This document shows positions 6,940 through 13,574 of a stretch of DNA of 13,574 nucleotides, one piece after another (within the stretch, counting starts at the first letter, position 1; every line of letters starts with the position of its first letter). The DNA comes from Anaerolineales bacterium. GTDB taxonomy: Bacteria; Chloroflexota; Anaerolineae; Anaerolineales; Villigracilaceae. The notes beneath the pieces were generated by a model. The model was not told where the DNA came from, ran no database searches, and saw nothing but the letters and a program-made list of their open reading frames with translations. The translations under genes were made by a program, and so were the position numbers. Location of the stretch: positions 1 through 13,574 of the forward strand of contig JAICQC010000078.1 in assembly GCA_025938055.1 (NCBI GenBank), read 5' to 3'.

Positions 6940-7908
6940 ATGCGTATTTGCATTCTTACAGATGAAGAGATTCAGGATTTCGACCCGGCTCCTTACATGC
7001 AGGGATTCGACTGGGAAATGGTCACCGTGACCGATCCTGTCATCGACCTTCTCCGCCAGCTGGAGGCGCGCAACGAGTTTGATGTATACCTCAACCTTTG
7101 TGAAGGTTACGAACACGACGAAGACTCCGAATGGGAATACGAGGGCATCGATGTCGTCCGCGCCCTCGAAGAATTGAACCTGCCCTTTACGGGCGCGGAC
7201 TCGCGCTTCTTCGACCCGACCCGCGAAGAGATGCAAGCCGCGGCAGATGCCCACGGGGTTGGCTTTGCAAAAGGCTACCGGGTAACCAGCGTCGAGGAAG
7301 CGCAGCGGCTGGCCGAAAACCTCCGCTACCCGATCATGGTCAAGCATCCCCAGAGTTATGGGAGTACCGGCATGTTCCGCGAATCACGTGTGAACACGCC
7401 CGATCAGTTAGCAAAACAGGTTGAACGTGTTTGCAGTGAATTTGGCGCAGCCCGCATGGAGGAGTTCATTGTGGGTCGTGAGTACAACGTCCTCGTTGTG
7501 GATAACCCCGATGACCCCGAGAATCCCATCGCCTATCCTCCGGCGGAGCTGGTTTTCCCCCCCGGCGAGGAATTCTGGCACACAGACGTCAAATGGGATT
7601 ACAACGTCCCCTTTGATTTCAAAGAGGTCACCGAACCTGACCTGATCGCCCGCCTGCACGACACCGCCATCGGTATGTACAAAGCCATCGGCGGCGTGTC
7701 CTATGGGCGCTGTGACATCCGTATGAACGAGCAGGGTGAATTGTTTGTCCTGGAGATCAACCCGAACCCTGCCATCATGCTCAAGCCCGAGGAGTATGGT
7801 CCCGCGGACTACATGATCCTCTACGACGAGGGCGGCTACAAGCTCTTCTTCGACCGCATCATCAGAGTGGCGCTCGATCGTCACAGGATGCGGGCAGCTG
7901 AAAAGTAG
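6940..7908 (+). CDS. ATP-grasp ligase, D-alanine-D-alanine-ligase-like
   Basis: This 322-residue enzyme belongs to the ATP-grasp carboxylate-amine ligases and most resembles Ddl. ATP-binding features are Lys135 (YPIMVKHPQSYGSTGM) and Glu174/Glu175 with GREYNV at 179-184. The Mg ligands are Asp259 (GRCDIR), Glu272 and Asn274 (LEINPN), in the same spacing as in Ddl. Differences from true Ddl are clear: the N-terminal substrate region is divergent, the omega-loop text is WDYNVPFDF, not YDY..KY, and the LEIN motif continues NPNPAIMLKPEE where Ddl has N-x-x-PGMT-x-x-S. It therefore probably joins an amino or carboxylic acid other than D-Ala to D-Ala. AGAGGTGA ends 3 bp before the ATG, a strong start. 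It is the only plus-strand gene and ends in an intrinsic terminator. Confidence 0.88.
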   Translation: MRICILTDEEIQDFDPAPYMQGFDWEMVTVTDPVIDLLRQLEARNEFDVYLNLCEGYEHDEDSEWEYEGIDVVRALEELNLPFTGADSRFFDPTREEMQAAADAHGVGFAKGYRVTSVEEAQRLAENLRYPIMVKHPQSYGSTGMFRESRVNTPDQLAKQVERVCSEFGAARMEEFIVGREYNVLVVDNPDDPENPIAYPPAELVFPPGEEFWHTDVKWDYNVPFDFKEVTEPDLIARLHDTAIGMYKAIGGVSYGRCDIRMNEQGELFVLEINPNPAIMLKPEEYGPADYMILYDEGGYKLFFDRIIRVALDRHRMRAAEK

Positions 7909-7947
7909 CGGCTAACTCAAGAAACCCCGTATCGCTCGTCCGTTCCC

Positions 7948-7995
7948 AACCGGATGAGGCAGTTGCAACAAGAATGGCTGTCTCATCCGGTTTTT
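7948..7995 (+). terminator. Rho-independent terminator of the ATP-grasp gene
   Basis: AACCGGATGAG (7948-7958) pairs perfectly with CTCATCCGGTT (7982-7992). The stem extends by a G-T pair and three more pairs (CAG/CTG) to about 15 pairs around a 15-base loop, followed by a T-run to 7995. It lies 39 bp after the stop codon. The opposite strand has no T-run after the stem, so it is directional, though it sits between convergent genes. Confidence 0.88.
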
Positions 7996-8034
7996 CTGCC
8001 GCACGCGTTAGATCTGTATTCGTAATTATTCCCC

Positions 8035-9465
8035 TCAAACGTACAAATCATTAAAGTAGTTGATCAGCAGCACATTGCACAATTCATCCGGCAGGGCATC
8101 CAGCACTTCGTTGATGAATGCCATCTCGCTCGGGAGGCTGCTTCCTGTCAGACCTGCGCCCGCGGCAAGCTGATCGAACGCTGCTGCCGGGTTTGGGCTT
8201 TGCCGCGCCGCGCCGATCATCGCGCGGATTGCGTCTGGATCGATCGGCTGCATCCCTTTCACGACCTCTACGCATTCGCGCAGATCCTTGAGCAGCGCCT
8301 CCACGTTGTGGACCGTGCCAAGGTTTACCGAAATATGCAGGTTGCGCGGCGTGAACGGCGTGGAGAACTGTCCCTGGATGTACCAGTCGCGCTTGCTCAT
8401 TTCATCTGCCAGTTGATAAACGTTGACCACATCCGACTTGAAGGAAAACATGGACATAACAGGCTCGCCGAGTACTTGTAAGCCTTCGATGGAATTAACT
8501 CCATCGATCAAATTTTTTGTGGCTTCCTGCACTTCCTGTACGATTTTCTTGTATCCTTCTTCGCCCAGAAAGTTAAGGATCGCCCACGCACCCGCCATTG
8601 GTCCGCCGGTCCTGGAGCTGAGCATAGTTGGGTTGATCAGTGTATAGCCCGTGGTATCTGTGGAAGCAAAGATCTGGTACTTGCGGATGTCCTTGCTGCG
8701 ATACAGGATCGCCGAACAGCCTTTGGCAGCATACCCGTATTTGTGCAAGTCCGTGGAAATGGACGTCACGCCCGGCACGCTGAAATCGAAATCAGGAACA
8801 TCATAACCAAGCTTGCGCATGAACGAGAGATGCAGCCCGCCCACACAGGCATCCACGTGGAAGAGAAGATCTGCCTCTTGCGCGATCTTTCCGATTTCCT
8901 CAATCGGATCGATCACCCCCTGCGAATAGCTGGGCGCGGAAGCAACCAGCATAATCGTGTTGGGCGTGATCGCGGCGCGCATATCCTCCGCACGAACCTT
9001 GAACGTTTGTGGATCGATATCGACTACGATTGGCTTCACACTAAGGTAGTGCGCGGCTTTGTGGAACGCGGCGTGCGCAGTTTTTGGCAGGACCATTTCA
9101 GGTTGTGTGACCTCGGAGCGTTCGACACGCGCCTTGTCACGCGCGGTCTTGACCGCCAGCATGATGCTTTCTGTGCCACCACTCGTCAGGTGACCGACCG
9201 CGTTTGAATCGCCGTGCAGCAGATTGATCACCGCGCGCACCACGTCGGTTTCCACTTTAAGCAGGGAGGGGAAGACCGTAGGGTCGAGTCCGTTTTCGCT
9301 GAGATAGGACACATACGCCTCGCGCGTCACTTCCGCCGGATCCTCTCCGGGGTTGTAGACATAGCACCAGACCTTGCCCGCCTTCCAATCCATGTCGTGT
9401 GCCTTGAAGGCTTGCAGCGCGCTGAGGATTTCCTCTTTCGAAAGACCGTTCTGTGGGATCTGCAT
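8035..9465 (-). CDS. PLP-dependent group II decarboxylase/lyase, sphingosine-1-phosphate-lyase-like
   Basis: This enzyme of 476 residues from the ATG (477 if the adjacent GTG at 9468 is used; numbering here follows 477) is a fold-type I PLP enzyme. Key features are SGGTES at 96-101 (phosphate binding), AHAAFHKAAHY at 131-141 with the ring-stacking His136, HVDAC at 204-208 with Asp206 pairing the pyridine nitrogen, and STDLHKYGYAAKG at 238-250 with Lys243 as the PLP lysine. DLHKYGYAAKG is closer to sphingosine-1-phosphate lyases than to classical glutamate decarboxylases, so annotation as glutamate decarboxylase would be loose. No membrane anchor is seen, so it is probably cytosolic. GGAG lies 5 bp before the ATG. 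It follows the transporter/HEAT fusion after 25 bp and is probably in its operon. Substrate is unknown. Confidence 0.9.
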   Translation of the reverse strand: MQIPQNGLSKEEILSALQAFKAHDMDWKAGKVWCYVYNPGEDPAEVTREAYVSYLSENGLDPTVFPSLLKVETDVVRAVINLLHGDSNAVGHLTSGGTESIMLAVKTARDKARVERSEVTQPEMVLPKTAHAAFHKAAHYLSVKPIVVDIDPQTFKVRAEDMRAAITPNTIMLVASAPSYSQGVIDPIEEIGKIAQEADLLFHVDACVGGLHLSFMRKLGYDVPDFDFSVPGVTSISTDLHKYGYAAKGCSAILYRSKDIRKYQIFASTDTTGYTLINPTMLSSRTGGPMAGAWAILNFLGEEGYKKIVQEVQEATKNLIDGVNSIEGLQVLGEPVMSMFSFKSDVVNVYQLADEMSKRDWYIQGQFSTPFTPRNLHISVNLGTVHNVEALLKDLRECVEVVKGMQPIDPDAIRAMIGAARQSPNPAAAFDQLAAGAGLTGSSLPSEMAFINEVLDALPDELCNVLLINYFNDLYV

Positions 9466-9490
9466 CACTTCTCCAGTCCAAAGGTTTCCA

Positions 9491-12400
9491 TTACTGCCCG
9501 AGCATACGGCTCAGTTCAAGCACGTCGCCCGTCCGGGCGCGCAGGCTTCGGGTCAGCATCCGAATCGTGCCCATGGCGACCTCGACGTAATCGCTCATGA
9601 TCTCATAGAACGGGGTCTGGTCCAGGCGCAGCAGTGTGGTTTCCTCGATAGCACGGATGGTCGCGGTGCGCGGCGAGGAATCCAGCAGCGACAGTTCGCC
9701 AAAGACCGCGCGCTCGCCGAGCCGGTTCAGGACGCGGTTGTCGTCCACCACTTCAACCCGACCACTGACAATAATGTATAGGCTTTCGCCGTTTTCGCCT
9801 TCCCGGACGATCACATCACCGGGTTGCGCCTCCTCCTCATGCAGAAGGTCTGCCAGTTCATATAAAGCTTCGTCTGGCGTATCGGCGAACATGCTCAGTG
9901 ATTTTAGAATAATTACGCGTTCCACGGTGGATAACATACCCTTCTCCTTGTGCACCTGGTTTGCCATGCGCACGATCAACGATTCATTCGACCCTGTCAG
10001 CGACTCGATCACCTTGTCGGTTCCTGCGAGACCCAGCTCTCTGGAGACCTCAATGGCGGTTGCAACGATCCACGGGTTTTCGATCGCAAACGGATTCGCC
10101 AGGGTCTCGACGACACGTCCCATGCGCGGCAGCTTCGGTTCGTCGAAGCCCATCCTTTGCAGTTGCTCGGGCGCGGGGATCTCTTCCAGCAGGGGGATGA
10201 ATAACTTCCTGTGCTCGCGGGAAAGCAGGGAATCCATCACTTCGATGGCGTATGCCTTGCGGTTCTCGTCCCTGCGTACGAACGCCTTCCGGGCGCGGCG
10301 TATGGAGGGCGCATCATACAAAAAGCCGAACAGGTAAAACAGCCGCTCACGGGTTGCTGTCAAGTCGTGAACCAGCGCCCGGGATAAGGCATCTGTTTTG
10401 GGCGCGTTTCCCAGGTCGCGCACTCCCGCCAGCAACCAGGCTGTGCGCCGGATCTCCGCCCGGACCTGATCCTCGATGGGCGGGAGTGAATCGCCGCGCG
10501 GCTGGAACCCGCATGCCGCGAGTGCAATTAGAGCCCGCCCGCGCAGGCTCGTGTTGTGATGGCAGATCAGTCCCTCCAGCACCTGGAACGCCGCCGGGCT
10601 TCTGAGGTGCGCGCAGGCGCGTGCCAGCCGCAAATGGATTCGGCGGTGCAGAGATTCATCCTGCAGCGCCTCGATGATCGCGGGCAGGGCAGTCTCGCCA
10701 CCGCAGACGAGTGCGTTGAACGCCAGGCTGCGCGTCTGCGGCGAGCCCAGGAGGCGGATGATCGCTGGATAGATCGCGGCATACTGGATGTGTGCTGCTG
10801 CACGTAGAGCTCTGCGTTTGACAGTCATATCGGCATCCCCCAACAGAGGCAGAAGGATTGCGTGCAGCTCCGGACGCGCGATGTTAGCGATTAAACCCGC
10901 CGCTTCGAGGCGCTCTGCGGCCTCAACAGAACTGGCGAGCCCCTGCAACTGTTCTACAGCAGGTTCCACGTCGGCAAGTTCGTGAGAGCGCAGTAACCCG
11001 ATCAACGCGCCGCGTTGGATGAACGGGTCAGTCAGCTTTAACAATCCCAGAGACGAATCCGTATCCTTTGCGATCACTGTGAAAGCGCAAGCCGCAGCTT
11101 CACGCGCCTTCGGATCGGATTCGGACTTCAAATGAACCCGGATGGCAGGCAGCGCCTCCACGACTTTCAGCCGCTCGATGCGCCCCAGCACATCGACACG
11201 GACTTCTGCATGCGGGGACTTAATAAGTGATATGAGACTTTGTATAGGAACATCGTGCCCGCTTTTCTCCAAAAGCGCGAGCGCGTATAGCACTTCCCCC
11301 GGGTGTGGGCTTTTCAGGGCTTGATGTAATCTCTCCATGCTGACGTGGTCCGAAATCGGCAGCCCGCTATCACCGAAGCGCCTTTTGTGCAAAGCCTCCG
11401 TCAGCGCTGCCGGGTAGGCGTGTATCAGACGATAACTGAGGGCAATCCAGATTGCTCCGGTAAATAGATATATAAAGGCAAGCCGGGTGACGTCAAAGTT
11501 GAGGAATGTATTGAAAATGAGCAGCAGTCCACCTGCCAGTCCGATGGCAAGTGGTTGGACGATTCCCTCCGCCACAGTCTGAGTACGGATGCGTACCTTT
11601 TCTTCAATGGGCTGGTACAACACCGCAAAGGAAGATTGATCGATGGAAAAGCCCAAGCCTTCATTGGCGAACTTCGCCGCTACAGCAAACCAGAACAGTG
11701 CGATGAACATCTCCGGGTTGATCAGACCCGTCACCGCCAGCGCGCCCGTGAAGAGGGTTGTCAGCACGGGTGTTGCCAGCAGGCCGGCGATCAAGCCAAA
11801 GCGTGAGATGATGCGTCCCGTCAGGAAGGTGTCGGTCAGGAATCCCAGCATCCCCACGATGCCGAAGAAACCGCCGATAAAACCCGCCATGGCAGCCGTG
11901 TCGGGGTAGCGTAGCACGGCGCGGTCATAGAAGATGTTGTCGAGGATGAAGTAGGCAACCCGCCAGACGGCGATCAGCAGAAAGATCAACAGGATATAGC
12001 GGTTGCGTAGCAGGTTGAACGATGATGCTTTCTGTCTCCCTGGCTGCACATCGGGTGGAGTGGAGGTGCGCGGGTTGGCGCGCAGGATCATGGTCTGAAA
12101 GATAAAGGCAACCAGCAGGCACAATGCCACGATGACATACAAGTTTTCTGTGCCTAGGCTGGCTGCCAGCGGCGCGGTGAACAGCCCCATGACCACATAC
12201 GCCAGCCATGAACCAGCGTTCATCAAGCCAAAGATACGTTTGCCCTGCCGCACATCGAATAAATTTCCCGCCAGCGTCCAGAACGCCATCACGGAAATAT
12301 TCACCAGCGTCTGCGACCAGACCGGCAGCGCCAGCAGCAGCCATCTTGATTTTGTGAACAGCAGCCCGGCGCGCAGAAGGACCGTGCCGATCAGGACAAA

Positions 12401-12667
12401 CAGAACGCATAACACGAGGAAGCGAGCCAGGGATGTGTGTTCAGCAACCTTCAGGAACAGCGCCGTGATGGAGGAGACTATGACCGCGATGCCGAGATAA
12501 ATATACGGCATCGCGGTCGTATCCCAGGCTTCGAAGAACAATGCCAGGGAGGCGGACTGTACAAACAGCATTGCCCCGCCCATAAAGAAATAATGGACGA
12601 GCATGAGCAGGACGTTTTTTTCTTCGCCTGAGCGGATGTTGAGGATGGCAAGCAGGCGGTTCGGCAT
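9491..12667 (-). CDS. Npt/ATP:ADP-translocase-like transporter fused to HEAT repeats and a cyclic-nucleotide-binding domain
   Basis: This 1058-residue protein has three parts. Residues 1-415 form about 12 membrane helices of the major-facilitator fold, with FWTLAGNLFDVRQGKRIFGLM at about 129-149 resembling the nucleotide-transporter (Npt1/Npt2, TLC) family. Residues 440-880 are helical HEAT-type repeats, for example LLPLLGDADMTVKRRALRAA at 605-624. Residues 915-1045 form a cyclic-nucleotide-binding domain with the phosphate-binding cassette FGELSLLDSSPRTA (989-1002), keeping the key Glu991 and Arg1000, so cAMP or cGMP binding is plausible. True ADP/ATP exchange is unlikely to be the role in a free-living cell; the transporter half may be a ligand-controlled carrier or a scaffold. 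The gene starts 18 bp after the GPH symporter stop, without a visible ribosome-binding site, and runs into the PLP enzyme gene. Confidence 0.88.
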   Translation of the reverse strand: MPNRLLAILNIRSGEEKNVLLMLVHYFFMGGAMLFVQSASLALFFEAWDTTAMPYIYLGIAVIVSSITALFLKVAEHTSLARFLVLCVLFVLIGTVLLRAGLLFTKSRWLLLALPVWSQTLVNISVMAFWTLAGNLFDVRQGKRIFGLMNAGSWLAYVVMGLFTAPLAASLGTENLYVIVALCLLVAFIFQTMILRANPRTSTPPDVQPGRQKASSFNLLRNRYILLIFLLIAVWRVAYFILDNIFYDRAVLRYPDTAAMAGFIGGFFGIVGMLGFLTDTFLTGRIISRFGLIAGLLATPVLTTLFTGALAVTGLINPEMFIALFWFAVAAKFANEGLGFSIDQSSFAVLYQPIEEKVRIRTQTVAEGIVQPLAIGLAGGLLLIFNTFLNFDVTRLAFIYLFTGAIWIALSYRLIHAYPAALTEALHKRRFGDSGLPISDHVSMERLHQALKSPHPGEVLYALALLEKSGHDVPIQSLISLIKSPHAEVRVDVLGRIERLKVVEALPAIRVHLKSESDPKAREAAACAFTVIAKDTDSSLGLLKLTDPFIQRGALIGLLRSHELADVEPAVEQLQGLASSVEAAERLEAAGLIANIARPELHAILLPLLGDADMTVKRRALRAAAHIQYAAIYPAIIRLLGSPQTRSLAFNALVCGGETALPAIIEALQDESLHRRIHLRLARACAHLRSPAAFQVLEGLICHHNTSLRGRALIALAACGFQPRGDSLPPIEDQVRAEIRRTAWLLAGVRDLGNAPKTDALSRALVHDLTATRERLFYLFGFLYDAPSIRRARKAFVRRDENRKAYAIEVMDSLLSREHRKLFIPLLEEIPAPEQLQRMGFDEPKLPRMGRVVETLANPFAIENPWIVATAIEVSRELGLAGTDKVIESLTGSNESLIVRMANQVHKEKGMLSTVERVIILKSLSMFADTPDEALYELADLLHEEEAQPGDVIVREGENGESLYIIVSGRVEVVDDNRVLNRLGERAVFGELSLLDSSPRTATIRAIEETTLLRLDQTPFYEIMSDYVEVAMGTIRMLTRSLRARTGDVLELSRMLGQ

Positions 12668-12685
12668 GAGGAGGGTTCGAAGGTG

Positions 12686-13574
12686 CTAGACTATCTCGCG
12701 CCCGAGCGGGTACTTCCACATACACCAGGCGACGATTAGCGCTGCGATGGCGGGTGTGATCCCGATCAGAAAACGGATGCCCCAGATCGCGGTCTGACTC
12801 TGCACGTCACTGCCCTCGTTGAATCCGGTCAGCGCGGTCACGAGGGCGAACAGCAATCCCTGTGCCGAGAACGCCAGCTTGATAATCCCGCTGTTCATGC
12901 CGAAGAACATCCCCTCACGCCGGAAACCGTGTTCCTGCTTTGCGTCCTCGTCAATGATTTCCGAGATGACCGGGAAGGGCATGATCATCGAGTTCGCCAG
13001 CCCGGGGATGGTGAGCATTGTTCCCAGCAAGCCTGTATAAAAGTCGCTGGCAAATGCCATCACCAGCAAGCCGGGAATGAACGTCAGCGTGCCGATCACC
13101 CAGGTCTTGCGATAACCCAGTCGCGCCACGATCGGACGCCAGATCAACAGCGTGGGGATCGCCAGCAGGATGGGTACGCCCAACAGGATCGCCTCAGCGT
13201 CGCCGCCGCTCAGGGTCGCGCCGAAGACTGTCACCTGCTCGTCGATTCCCAGCGCGTACTTGCGCCAGAACGGCAGCATGCTCGCTAGCAGCAGCCAGAT
13301 GTATTCCTTGGAGATGTTTGCACCCAAAAACCAGCGAAAGGCGTTGTTCGCCAGCACGATCCGCAGCGCATGACCCAGCCCGAGGGATTGTTCCCTTGTC
13401 TCATCGATGGGCCTTTCTTTCACACCAATCATCGCGATCAGATAGCCTGCCGCGATCAGCGCACCCATGATCGCGCCCATCGTAAAATAGCCAACTTCCT
13501 CGGCGATGATGGGCGCCAGGATAAACGATGCCAGCAGGGCGAAGGTTGCCAGGATCTCGCGCGTCGCCGAGAGA
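12686..13574 (-). CDS. GPH/MFS_2 sugar:cation symporter-like permease, 5' end outside window
   Basis: The last 295 codons of a major-facilitator permease are present; the frame stays open through base 13573, so the true start lies to the right, and the internal ATG at 13480 is not the start. The text GFRREGMFFGMNSGIIKL (within 12855-12945) is the hallmark of the GPH (melibiose-permease-like, MFS_2) group, and about seven to eight hydrophobic helices can be counted. GPH carriers couple sugar or other small-solute uptake to Na+ or H+; the solute here is unknown. The stop codon lies 18 bp before the Npt/HEAT fusion gene, indicating co-transcription of two different MFS-type transporters. Confidence 0.88.
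   Translation of the reverse strand, partial: LSATREILATFALLASFILAPIIAEEVGYFTMGAIMGALIAAGYLIAMIGVKERPIDETREQSLGLGHALRIVLANNAFRWFLGANISKEYIWLLLASMLPFWRKYALGIDEQVTVFGATLSGGDAEAILLGVPILLAIPTLLIWRPIVARLGYRKTWVIGTLTFIPGLLVMAFASDFYTGLLGTMLTIPGLANSMIMPFPVISEIIDEDAKQEHGFRREGMFFGMNSGIIKLAFSAQGLLFALVTALTGFNEGSDVQSQTAIWGIRFLIGITPAIAALIVAWCMWKYPLGREIV

Noticed and set aside
7408..7884. Minus-strand open frame of 158 codons under the ATP-grasp gene
   Set aside because: The plus-strand frame has the strong ribosome-binding site and ATP-grasp residues; the minus frame shows no domain.

Overview
The window looks like ordinary chromosome from a bacterium of moderate to slightly high GC. The gene families suggest a Chloroflexota (Anaerolineae-like) genome: a sphingosine-1-phosphate-lyase-type PLP decarboxylase, a nucleotide-transporter/HEAT/cyclic-nucleotide-sensor fusion, and a two-domain multicopper oxidase beside a ZIP permease. 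This assignment is an inference; there is no rRNA or other phylogenetic marker. I see no tRNA, rRNA, CRISPR array, insertion sequence or phage gene. All genes but one lie on the minus strand.

Left block (about 1-6550, minus strand, read right to left): a metal-homeostasis gene run. It opens with a strong sigma70-type promoter (TTGACG-17 bp-TAAAAT) whose -10 box and start site lie under a perfect 26-bp palindrome (6498-6523) with TTAGGT half-sites of the DtxR/IdeR/MntR type. Then come a Tat-exported two-domain multicopper oxidase, a ZIP-family metal permease with an extra extracytoplasmic domain, an unknown six-helix membrane protein, a DtxR-superfamily regulator with a manganese-type metal site, two paralogous ICMT-like membrane methyltransferases, a TroA/MntC-like metal-binding lipoprotein, and the start of its ABC ATPase, cut by the window edge. 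Gaps are short except one of 159 bp, so most of the run is probably one operon repressed by its own regulator. The simplest reading is a manganese (or iron) acquisition locus in which a copper oxidase and a ZIP carrier work alongside an ABC importer.

Middle (6596-7995): a 61-residue two-helix membrane protein on the minus strand and, divergent from it across an AT-rich 158-bp spacer, a D-Ala-D-Ala-ligase-like ATP-grasp enzyme on the plus strand, ending in a clear intrinsic terminator.

Right block (8035-13574, minus strand): a tight three-gene run with gaps of 18 and 25 bp. It holds a GPH/MFS_2-type sugar:cation symporter (5' end outside the window), a 1058-residue fusion of an Npt/ATP:ADP-translocase-like transporter with HEAT repeats and a cyclic-nucleotide-binding domain, and a group II PLP-dependent decarboxylase/lyase. 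The shared role of these three is not evident from sequence.
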